Assembly (NCBI GenBank): GCA_903882935.1
Contig: CAIRZB010000025.1
Coordinates: 1 to 64,000 of the forward strand
DNA length: 64,000 bases
Direction of reading: 5' to 3'
Origin: an uncultured Parafilimonas sp.
Lineage (GTDB): Bacteria > Bacteroidota > Bacteroidia > Chitinophagales > Chitinophagaceae
The position numbers were made by a program, and so were the translations under genes. Positions 53,961 to 61,907 of the stretch are shown piece after piece; positions within the stretch are counted from its first letter, which is position 1; every line of letters begins with the position of its first letter. Below the pieces are notes generated by a model that was not told where the DNA came from, did not search any database, and saw only the letters and a program-made list of their open reading frames with translations.

Positions 53961-54049
53961 CCTACTGTAAAATACTAATATTCTGCAATCGGGTTTCTAT
54001 TGTTTTGGCGGCTCGTGAACAAATGTTAACTAAATGTGCAGTTAATAGG

Positions 54050-54460
54050 CTATTCTACGGGTAGTGCGGATAATATTTGGCGGAATTTTTCCCGTAAAAC
54101 AGGCTTTACAATATATCCCTTTACGGTGTCGTACTGGCGGGATTTACTTACATCAATTTCATCAACCGATGAACTTACCACATAAATAACCACGGCCTTT
54201 TTTAGGTTGCTTTTAAGATTTTTGTAAGCATCTAAAAACTCCCAGCCGTTCATCACCGGCATGTTTACATCCAAAAAAATTACATCCGGCAGGCTGGTTT
54301 GGTTTTCGCAGTTTACTTTTAAGTAATTGATCGCATCTTGCCCATTGGAATAAACTGATATGCTTTCGGCAAAACCGGTGGCCTCAATAGTTTTACGGGC
54401 CGCGAACTGGTAAATCCGGTCGTCATCGACAAGCAGAATATGTAATTTAGCCTTTTGCAT
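54050..54460 (-). CDS. Stand-alone response-regulator receiver
   Basis: 136-aa CheY-like receiver with no output domain. The acidic pocket is VDDD (11-14), the phospho-acceptor is D64 in FLDVNMPVM, and the conserved Lys is in YIVKP. It probably relays phosphorylation from a hybrid kinase encoded elsewhere. Monocistronic, 122 bp from the dnaN start. Confidence 0.92.
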   Translation of the reverse strand: MQKAKLHILLVDDDRIYQFAARKTIEATGFAESISVYSNGQDAINYLKVNCENQTSLPDVIFLDVNMPVMNGWEFLDAYKNLKSNLKKAVVIYVVSSSVDEIDVSKSRQYDTVKGYIVKPVLREKFRQILSALPVE

Positions 54461-54545
54461 AATGTACGGAGTGCAAAGGTAGCTTTTTTAGTTACAAAAA
54501 AATGAATCCTGCACTGGCCTTTTATTTTAATGTGTCAAATTGAAC

Positions 54546-55019
54546 ATGATGAGAGATTCTGTAAAAGATCCTTTGGAAAAGATTAAACGATATTGCGCCT
54601 ACCAGGAACGCAGCCATTTTGAGGTTAAAAATAAATTATACTCATTTGGGTTGCCAACCAGCCGCGTGGAAGCTTTTGTGGCAACGCTGATTGAGGAAAA
54701 CTACCTTAATGAGGAGCGTTTTGCCATTAGTTTTGCCCGTGGAAAATTTATGCTAAAAAAATGGGGCCGGGTAAAAATTAAGTACGAATTGGGCCTGAAA
54801 AGGGTGGGCGCTGCCAATATTAAAACATCATTAAAAGAAATAAATGAAGAAGATTACAGGCAAATGATACAAAATTTGGTCGAAAAAAAGTGGGATGCAC
54901 TTGTTGGCGAGGATACTTTTAGCAGGCAGGCCAAAACGGTGCAGTATCTATTGCAAAAGGGATATGAGTTGCCATTGGTGCAACAGGCCCTAAAAAATAT
55001 TAAGGATAAGATTAGCTAA
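54546..55019 (+). CDS. recX: RecX-family regulatory protein
   Basis: 157-aa helical-repeat protein that modulates RecA filaments. RYCAYQERSHFEVKNKLYSFG and EENYLNEERFAISFARGKF are the RecX repeats. The ORF extends to a TTG at 54540, but ATG at 54546 is preferred. It is divergent from the receiver gene. Confidence 0.9.
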   Translation: MMRDSVKDPLEKIKRYCAYQERSHFEVKNKLYSFGLPTSRVEAFVATLIEENYLNEERFAISFARGKFMLKKWGRVKIKYELGLKRVGAANIKTSLKEINEEDYRQMIQNLVEKKWDALVGEDTFSRQAKTVQYLLQKGYELPLVQQALKNIKDKIS

Positions 55020-55124
55020 GTGGTTTTGGCAAGCCTACGGCTTGTATACAAAAGTTTTAGAAAACGTAATACAAATGGTTGTTTTAGTTGCCGCTGGCGG
55101 GACGAGGGAGTAGCCGCAATCAAA

Positions 55125-57869
55125 TTACATTTTTGTTCTGGCATCGTCCGGTATGTCAGTGTTGGCCGTGTTGCTGCTAATAAACTTGTTAAGCCTAAAA
55201 TTAAGGCTTAACAGCAAAAACCTAGATAAAACATTTGCTCGCGTGTCTTGTACGTAGCTGTCACTGGTACTACGCCAAATGCTTACGTTCTCATTAAGCA
55301 GGTCGTAAGCCTTCAATTTAATCCAGATAGCTTTTTTGGTGCCAAAATAGTGGGTTATGTCTGCGTTTACCATGTTTACCGAGGTGTTAAAGCCTGCGGA
55401 CTGCCCGGTGGTTTGCCTATAGTCGTAATCAATGTTTATTTCAGTGTTTGCTATGGGTATTATGGTAATGTTGGGGTTTATATCAACAAAATAGGCGTTG
55501 TTGCCAAGGTCTGGCTGAAGGCTAAAGTCGCTCGCTTGTTTGCTAACGCTGAGGCCAGTGTTCATGTCAATCCATTTTTTTGCATCGTAGGTTAACCCAA
55601 GGGAGAGTTTTGCGTAGTTGCTGGAGTTTATGTTTTCGGTGCCGTTTAACAGGTTTACATTGCGGTAGCCGTTGGCATAAAAGTTGATATTCCATTTTAT
55701 TTTTTCCTTGCCCAGGTATATGGGGCTGAAAAAGCTAAACCAAGCGTTCCAGTTGTATGCCCCGTCTGTATTAATTGGTTTGGTCGTTTCGCTGCCGGAG
55801 GTGCCGTTAAAAGTGGTGCTGTTGGTTATATTGTTCACCACCGAGGAAAAACCCGCGTTGCTGTTAAAACCGGTTTCGTTATGGCTATTGTAGTAATTTA
55901 GGTTGTACCGTACACTGTGTACTTCTGCATACTCCAGGTTGGGGTTGCCTAATTTTATGTAAAGCGGGTTGCTATTGTCAATCAACGGTTGTAGCTGGTA
56001 AGCCTGGGGTGCCTGAACGCCAAATGAATAATAAACATTAAAACGCATGCCCCTTGCATTTGTATAAAAGCTTAGGTTTGGCGAAAAGCCTTTGTAGCTT
56101 TGTTTGTAAAGAGTGTCTTTACCCTGTGGCTGGCTTTGGGTTTGGGCATCCTGCCAGCGCAGGCCCGCACCAAAACCCGTGTTTTTGCCAGTATAGTTGT
56201 AGTTTAATTGTACCACGTTATTATAGTTGTGGTTGTTATAATGGCTGCTAAGGGTGTCGTTTAGCAAGTCGTACAATTTAGTTAACGTGTTGTAGCCATA
56301 TACATACTTAGGTATGTCGTTAATGCCGTAGTTATAGTTGTAGCTGACATTCAGGCTGCTTTTTTCTGCCAATGGCTCACTATAGCTTACTGTGGCACCA
56401 ACCCTGGTGGTACGGTTGGTGTTGTACTGCAACTGGTTAACCAGTAGGGCATACGCGGTATTGCCAACAGGGTAAAAATAATTATTAGATAGGTTATATA
56501 GCTGCGCCTTGGTATTGTTTACGTTGTTGTTAATGTTAATAAAGATATTTCTCCTTGAATTGGCAAACCTACGGTTATAGGTTATTTGACCGTTAACATT
56601 GGGCGTATTTGTGTGGCTTGTGTTTTGCCGGTTGCCATTGTTAACTTTTGTACTGTCGGCCAAATTGGTGTTAAAGCTAGCTACGGAATTATTATCGTAT
56701 GAATTAAAACCTGCCCCCTCATTAAAACGTACCATTGTTAGGGTATCGGGTCTGTACTCAAAATAAAGGCCTGTATACACATTGGTGCTTAAGGCGGTGC
56801 TTTGGTTGGCCTCGTTGTAATAGGTGGAGGAGTCGGTAAATATATTCTGCCTGTTAATCAATTGTTGCTTAACGGTTTTATTACGGTCATAACCTGCCCA
56901 GGCGCTAAAGTCAAAATCTTTACCGTATTTGTCGGCATAATTCAATTTAAGCTGCTTATTGTCTGTAGTGCCATTCCAGTTGTTGTACGATGCGTCGGCA
57001 CTGCCACTGTTGTTGTTATCGCTGCGGCCGGTATTATTGGCACCTGCAATCACCGATACTTTTCGGTCGTTATTAAAAAAGTTGGTGTTGGTTTTGCCCT
57101 CATACCGGCCTTGGGTGCCGCCTGCTATGTAGTCCTTGCCAAATACACCGCGCCGCCTGTTTTTTTTGAGTGTGATGTTGATTATCTTTTCCCTAACGCC
57201 ATCTTCCACTTTGGTGGCCAATGCTTGGTCGCTTTTTTTATCGATGATCTGTATCTTGTCAATTACATCTGCGGGAAAGTTTTGCGTAACCGATTTAAAA
57301 TCAGTACCAAAAAAAGGTTTGCCGTCAACGTAAATCTGGGTTACGGTTTCTCCTTGGGCTTTAATGCCCCCATTTTTGTCAACCTCAACCTCGGGCATTT
57401 TTTTAAACATGTCTTCTACCGTGCCGTTTTTCCTTACCTTAAATGCGGAAGAGCTAAATTCGGTAGTGTCGTTTTTTATGACTACTGCGGTACGTTTAGA
57501 CACAATGGTGACGGAATTTAATGCTCCGAATGAAGGCTGCAGTAATATGGAATCTAATTTTTTTAGCCCGTTGTGTGGCAATACAATTATGCTGTTGGCG
57601 GTACTATAACTTAAGGTAGTTACCTGTAAAATAAATGTGGCTTCTTGCAATCCTGTAAAAGAAAATCTGCCTAAACTGTCAGTAATGCCCGATCTTTTGA
57701 TGGTAGAGTCTGACCCCAATAAGTTTACGGTAGCCATTGGGAGGGCTTCCTTTGTGGAAGCAGAATAAACACGCCCTGAAATTGTGCCTTGCTGGGCTTG
57801 GGCAGTAGCTGTGCACAGCAGCGCCAAATTAAACAGTAAAGCGATGTATAGGGTGGTGTGCTTTCTCAT
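55125..57869 (-). CDS. TonB-dependent receptor-like outer-membrane beta-barrel protein
   Basis: 914-aa outer-membrane protein with a signal peptide (about 1-25), a carboxypeptidase-regulatory-like domain (about 28-105, ISGRVYSASTKEALPMATVNLLG), a plug-like domain (VEDMFKKMPEVEVDKNG... to about 225) and a large Asn/Tyr-rich barrel. It belongs to the Bacteroidota 'outer membrane protein beta-barrel' group, not to SusC, and no SusD is adjacent. Substrate unknown. Monocistronic. Confidence 0.88.
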   Translation of the reverse strand: MRKHTTLYIALLFNLALLCTATAQAQQGTISGRVYSASTKEALPMATVNLLGSDSTIKRSGITDSLGRFSFTGLQEATFILQVTTLSYSTANSIIVLPHNGLKKLDSILLQPSFGALNSVTIVSKRTAVVIKNDTTEFSSSAFKVRKNGTVEDMFKKMPEVEVDKNGGIKAQGETVTQIYVDGKPFFGTDFKSVTQNFPADVIDKIQIIDKKSDQALATKVEDGVREKIINITLKKNRRRGVFGKDYIAGGTQGRYEGKTNTNFFNNDRKVSVIAGANNTGRSDNNNSGSADASYNNWNGTTDNKQLKLNYADKYGKDFDFSAWAGYDRNKTVKQQLINRQNIFTDSSTYYNEANQSTALSTNVYTGLYFEYRPDTLTMVRFNEGAGFNSYDNNSVASFNTNLADSTKVNNGNRQNTSHTNTPNVNGQITYNRRFANSRRNIFININNNVNNTKAQLYNLSNNYFYPVGNTAYALLVNQLQYNTNRTTRVGATVSYSEPLAEKSSLNVSYNYNYGINDIPKYVYGYNTLTKLYDLLNDTLSSHYNNHNYNNVVQLNYNYTGKNTGFGAGLRWQDAQTQSQPQGKDTLYKQSYKGFSPNLSFYTNARGMRFNVYYSFGVQAPQAYQLQPLIDNSNPLYIKLGNPNLEYAEVHSVRYNLNYYNSHNETGFNSNAGFSSVVNNITNSTTFNGTSGSETTKPINTDGAYNWNAWFSFFSPIYLGKEKIKWNINFYANGYRNVNLLNGTENINSSNYAKLSLGLTYDAKKWIDMNTGLSVSKQASDFSLQPDLGNNAYFVDINPNITIIPIANTEINIDYDYRQTTGQSAGFNTSVNMVNADITHYFGTKKAIWIKLKAYDLLNENVSIWRSTSDSYVQDTRANVLSRFLLLSLNFRLNKFISSNTANTDIPDDARTKM

Positions 57870-57997
57870 GGTTGCAAATTACGGCAAGCTTTTTTAAGCT
57901 GAAGTACCTCGGCCGATAAAAACAATGCCCTCGCCTTATGTAACATTTGTTTAAGAATAATTAAATGTTTTTTACCCCTATTGGTAGCAAAATACAA

Positions 57998-58021
57998 AAG
58001 CGGTTGCCTTTCAGTAACCGC
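57998..58021 (-). terminator. Terminator after the NIPSNAP gene
   Basis: Minus-strand reading GCGGTT-(10 nt)-AACCGC followed by TTTT. Confidence 0.5.
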
Positions 58022-58048
58022 CTTTGTAAAAGCAAAAACCGCTATGTA

Positions 58049-58843
58049 TTAATAGTCTGAATATTCTGTTGGGTGCAAAAACACCATCACATTTTTTGAT
58101 ACATTGTGCTGGTACTCTGGCTTGGTGCTTAATGTTTTCCAATAGGCATCGTCCACAAATGTTTTCCAATGCGCCTCACGGTCGGCTTTATTGTTAAAGG
58201 TGGTCATATACATAAGGTTAGGCATCGTTTTGCCTGCCACTACCTCTGAGTAAAACACGGCATTAAAGCCCAACCTTTTAAACAAGCCAACCTCGTCTCC
58301 TGCATTAAACATTTGCACTTTGTTTTTGTACAGTTTTTCTGTGGGGCCTTCGTAGCTTCTTAATTCATATACACGTTCGGACTTGGGCCCGGTGAGTGCT
58401 GGTACAAAGGGAGCGGGTGCTTGTTCAAAAGCCTTCAGTATTATGGTTTCAATGCGGCTATAAGGTACATCGGTGTATGGCGCGTCAATGTATTGCTTGC
58501 CGTCTGCTTGGTATTGGTTGTCGGCTTCCAGTTTTGCGTCAAGTTGCTCGTATTGCTTCCAAGAACTAAAAGGGATAAATACGTACACCAATTGTTCGGT
58601 GTCTTTGTCATTGGGTTTAAAAACCCCCACATTAGGTATACCCGCGCGGTGCATCGCTGGCAGGTACGCGGTTTGCAGAAAGTTGTCTAACTTTTCTTCC
58701 TGCGTGGTTGTTTTTAAATGGTACACTTTCAACTGGTAATAATACCTGCCGCCTTTTTTGCCAAAGGCAAATGTTGCTGAACAAAGCAAGGTTGTTAATA
58801 AAAGTAACATTGATGGCAATAACCTGTTTTTACTGATTTGCAT
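58049..58843 (-). CDS. NIPSNAP-family secreted protein
   Basis: 264-aa protein with a signal peptide (about 1-28) and two dimeric alpha/beta-barrel NIPSNAP domains (YYQLKVYHLKT..., VYELRSYEGPTEKLYKNKVQMF...). The family is common in Bacteroidota and its function is not established. A 297-bp divergent gap separates it from the HxlR gene. Confidence 0.88.
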   Translation of the reverse strand: MQISKNRLLPSMLLLLTTLLCSATFAFGKKGGRYYYQLKVYHLKTTTQEEKLDNFLQTAYLPAMHRAGIPNVGVFKPNDKDTEQLVYVFIPFSSWKQYEQLDAKLEADNQYQADGKQYIDAPYTDVPYSRIETIILKAFEQAPAPFVPALTGPKSERVYELRSYEGPTEKLYKNKVQMFNAGDEVGLFKRLGFNAVFYSEVVAGKTMPNLMYMTTFNNKADREAHWKTFVDDAYWKTLSTKPEYQHNVSKNVMVFLHPTEYSDY

Positions 58844-59140
58844 AATTGTAGCGATGTTTAAATTTTTATGGCTTTAACCTTTGTGCCAATAGCACAGTGG
58901 TGACAAGTGAATAAAGTAACGCGTAGATTTTTCCTATTTTTTGTTAAAATGGTTAATGTTGTTCAATTTGTTTGGTATTTCCTAAACCTGTTCACAGACA
59001 TATAAATAGCTTTCGCCGAAATTAAGCTTTATACGCATTTCTCACCGCTACACTTACCGGAAATATCTGCAAAGCAACTGTTTATTATCCGTGTTTGGGG
59101 TAACTTAGCCTTTTAATAGTAACTCATAAATAAATTAGCA

Positions 59141-59512
59141 ATGGCGGAAAGAAAATTGAGTTCAACCAACTTTCGTAATCAAACGTTTTTGGAAGAAAAA
59201 TGCACCCTTAATGAATTGTTAGACCTTGTGAGCAAACGGTGGGTTTGCGAAGTGTTGTTTTGTATTGAGGAGGGTAATAGCAGGTTTAAGGCAATTAAAG
59301 AAAGCCTAACCTATATTAGCGACACAATACTGGCGGACAGGCTAAAGCTGCTGGAAAAATATGGCTTTATTTACAGGGCTTATTATGAAGAGGTGCCGCC
59401 ACGTGCGGAATACTCCATTACCGAAAAAGGCATTGAACTATCTACTTTGTTGGACAACTTGTGTAAATTTAGCGAAACTGTGCGAGGTTTTGCAGGTTGT
59501 GCTGTTGAATAA
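59141..59512 (+). CDS. HxlR-family transcriptional regulator
   Basis: 123-aa winged-helix regulator. KWTLLILR-like KRWVCEVLFCIEEG, RFKAIKESLTYISDTILADRLKLLEKYGFI and YSITEKGIEL are HxlR landmarks. The N-terminal Cys in EEKCTLNELLDL is at the position often used for redox sensing. It could control the divergent NIPSNAP gene. Confidence 0.9.
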   Translation: MAERKLSSTNFRNQTFLEEKCTLNELLDLVSKRWVCEVLFCIEEGNSRFKAIKESLTYISDTILADRLKLLEKYGFIYRAYYEEVPPRAEYSITEKGIELSTLLDNLCKFSETVRGFAGCAVE

Positions 59513-59535
59513 GCCACCCAAGCTGCGGTATAAAT

Positions 59536-59575
59536 GGCGTGTGTGCCAAAACATTTGGTGACACACGCCTTTTTT
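59536..59575 (+). terminator. Intrinsic terminator after hxlR-like gene
   Basis: GGCGTGTGT / ACACACGCC nine-bp stem, inner CCAAA/TTTGG pairing, then six Ts. Confidence 0.8.
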
Positions 59576-59614
59576 GTCTGCAAAATGTTGTTGATGCAAT
59601 TTTTACAGGATTGA

Positions 59615-60073
59615 CTAAAAAACCAAATTGCCCTTGTTTTTTATGTGTTCGTTGGTTAGTTCTGCAACCATTTGCACACCGGGTATGTTTTTTATAAACA
59701 GTATTATTTCCTTACACCGGGCATCATCTACCTCGTCGCCTTTCAACAGCCATAAAAAATCAATGTGCCTAAACTCCGGCAGCAAAAAGCCGCCGTCGTA
59801 ATGGTTATGGTAAATATATTGGTGCAGGCCCGTACCCTCCTCATTATAATGGTATACCTGAAAAAAATAGGTTCTGGTTTTATTTACCACCGGAATTTCG
59901 TTCTTGGCATCCAGCCTAAAATTATAGCCCAACGTTGTGTTTACCTGCCAGCAAAAGCGGTAGTTTTTTGCAGATACCACTATGCCTAAAAGGCGGGTGC
60001 CTGCAAAAAAATCATCCAACAAGCCGTCATTATCAAGCGTTAGCTTTTTCAAATTGTCAAAATTGTACGTCAA
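59615..60073 (-). CDS. IPExxxVDY-family protein
   Basis: 152-aa protein with the family signature near residues 97-107 (LLPEFRHIDFLWLLKG), an aromatic beta-sheet core and no membrane segment. The family is restricted to Bacteroidota and uncharacterised. It starts with TTG at 60073, the only start codon after the upstream in-frame stop, overlapping the M28 gene by 17 bp, so the two are probably co-transcribed. Confidence 0.8.
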   Translation of the reverse strand: MTYNFDNLKKLTLDNDGLLDDFFAGTRLLGIVVSAKNYRFCWQVNTTLGYNFRLDAKNEIPVVNKTRTYFFQVYHYNEEGTGLHQYIYHNHYDGGFLLPEFRHIDFLWLLKGDEVDDARCKEIILFIKNIPGVQMVAELTNEHIKNKGNLVF

Positions 60074-61700
60074 TTGTTTTTTCTTCGGTGCGGCTTTTTA
60101 TTCGCAAAACAGTCTTGTCGCCTTTCTTAAAATGCTGTAGGGCTGTCATGTATGTCATAACATCCACAAATTTATAATCGCCCAGTTGCAACAGTATGTC
60201 GCCAGGTTGCAGGCCCAGCCTTTCGGCCAGTTTACCTTTACTAACATTGTCAATACGCATGCCAGTTCCGGTAAAGCCATAGTCTGGCATTACCCCCAGC
60301 GAAACAGGTAGTGCCATGTTGCGGGCTTCTTGGTCTCTTGTTTTTGCAAAGGTTAGCTTTCCCTTATCGTTGGTAGCTTCAATAACCCTATTAACGTATT
60401 TCACTATTTTTAATTCGCCGCCATAATTTATTTTGTCCCAGTCGTCGGTGGCTTTGTGGTAATCGCTGTGGCTGTTGGTAAAGAAAAACAGCACAGGTAT
60501 GTCTTTTCTATAAAAGCTGGCATGGTCGCTGGGGCCGCTACCACTACTGTCAAGTTTTACTACCAGCCCTGTGTCTGCAATAGTATTCAAAACCGTACCC
60601 CAAGTGGGCGAAGTGCCATAGCCGCCTATGGTAAGTTTGCGGGCTGAGTCGTACCTGCCAACCATATCCATGTTTACCATATAATTGGGCACTATGTTCA
60701 TGGATGGGTGTTCCAGCCAATATTTACTGCCGAACAGCCCGAGTTCTTCGCCTGAAAATGCAATAAAAAGGTAATTGTTGTTGTGTGCCGTGGTGCGTTG
60801 TAATATACGTGCCAGCTCAATTAGGGCAGCAGTGCCGCTTGCGTTGTCGTCTGCCCCGTTGTGTATTTGGCCCGGGCCGTCAAGGCTGTTGCCATCTTCC
60901 CCATACCCTAGGTGGTCAAAATGCGCACCCACAATAACTGTTTGGGGGGCGTTAAAGCCTATGTATCCTACTACATTTCTCGCTTTTCTCTTTTTCGGGG
61001 CAATATTAACCTGTAGTTTCAGTTTGTAGGTAGCATTGGCATCCGTAAAATATTTTTTAAACCCGTCAGCGGTAATAAATATCACAGGCATTAAAAGGGA
61101 GGCTGCTGTATCATTTTTATTAAACTGAATATTGTCCACCGCTTTTGACCTGTTAATTACCACCAGTGCGGTAGCTCCCCGTTCTTTATCGTGCCGGGCC
61201 TCTTTTTTTATCGCATCACCTATATCAAAGTGGGGGTTGTTTTTGTTTTCCTCCAACACTTCCTTCACATCAAAAAACCATGGCTCGCCTTTTTCACCCA
61301 AATCAAGCGATGCTTCGCCTTCCGCTACGCCGTTTGCCGAGTATGCCAGTGGGTAGTAGTCTGTTTTGGCTTCCAGCGTTTTGCCGTTTATGGTTAAGTT
61401 GTTTTTGTCGTCAGTAAATTGTTTGCCTTCGTCAATGTCAAACTCCTGCACAAAGCCATTGGTGCCTTTCGCTTCCAGGCCATTTTTTTTAAACTGGTCA
61501 ATAATATATTGCATCGCAAGCAGCTCGCCAGCCGAGCCTGTCCTGCGCCCTTCAAGTTTGTCGTCGGCCAAGTATCTAACGTGCTCCTTAAGGTTGGCAA
61601 GTGTTTCTTTGTCTGCTTTTTCTTGGGCTTTGCGCTCCTTGCGGTTTTGCGTAAGGGCAACCATCGGCAAAAGCAATAACAGCATAAATAATGTGCGCAT
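60057..61700 (-). CDS. M28-family metallopeptidase with PDZ domain
   Basis: 547-aa secreted zinc aminopeptidase-like enzyme with a signal peptide (about 1-17), a PA domain insert (about 110-235) and the M28 catalytic core: VGAHFDHLG, NGADDNASGTAAL (the bridging Asp), SGEELGLFGS, DMVGR and the late H in HSDYHKATDD. A PDZ domain ends the protein (about 450-547, GKLAERLGLQPGDILL). It probably trims peptides in the periplasm or outside. Confidence 0.92.
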   Translation of the reverse strand: MRTLFMLLLLLPMVALTQNRKERKAQEKADKETLANLKEHVRYLADDKLEGRRTGSAGELLAMQYIIDQFKKNGLEAKGTNGFVQEFDIDEGKQFTDDKNNLTINGKTLEAKTDYYPLAYSANGVAEGEASLDLGEKGEPWFFDVKEVLEENKNNPHFDIGDAIKKEARHDKERGATALVVINRSKAVDNIQFNKNDTAASLLMPVIFITADGFKKYFTDANATYKLKLQVNIAPKKRKARNVVGYIGFNAPQTVIVGAHFDHLGYGEDGNSLDGPGQIHNGADDNASGTAALIELARILQRTTAHNNNYLFIAFSGEELGLFGSKYWLEHPSMNIVPNYMVNMDMVGRYDSARKLTIGGYGTSPTWGTVLNTIADTGLVVKLDSSGSGPSDHASFYRKDIPVLFFFTNSHSDYHKATDDWDKINYGGELKIVKYVNRVIEATNDKGKLTFAKTRDQEARNMALPVSLGVMPDYGFTGTGMRIDNVSKGKLAERLGLQPGDILLQLGDYKFVDVMTYMTALQHFKKGDKTVLRIKSRTEEKTIDVQF

Positions 61701-61907
61701 ATTCTCCTTTTTGGCGGTTTTAGTATAGCAAATGTACTATCATTAGCGTATCATATTAAATATGGTATGACGTAAATCATACCCGAGTTTTTTAACACCT
61801 CCTATCTTCGGCCCCGAAAAAAGGCTGTTTTACGACGGTGAAGGGTTTCCCAATCTCGTAATGCAACCTGAATGCGTAACCGTAGCTTTGCACCCACAAT
61901 TTAATAT

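Noticed and set aside
55030-55044. Hairpin CAAGCC-TAC-GGCTTG after recX as terminator
   Set aside because: Three-nt loop and no T-run directly after; unconvincing.
56802-57521. 239-aa plus-strand ORF
   Set aside because: Antisense of the TonB-type outer-membrane protein; Val/Gly/Phe-rich composition is a mirror of barrel codons.
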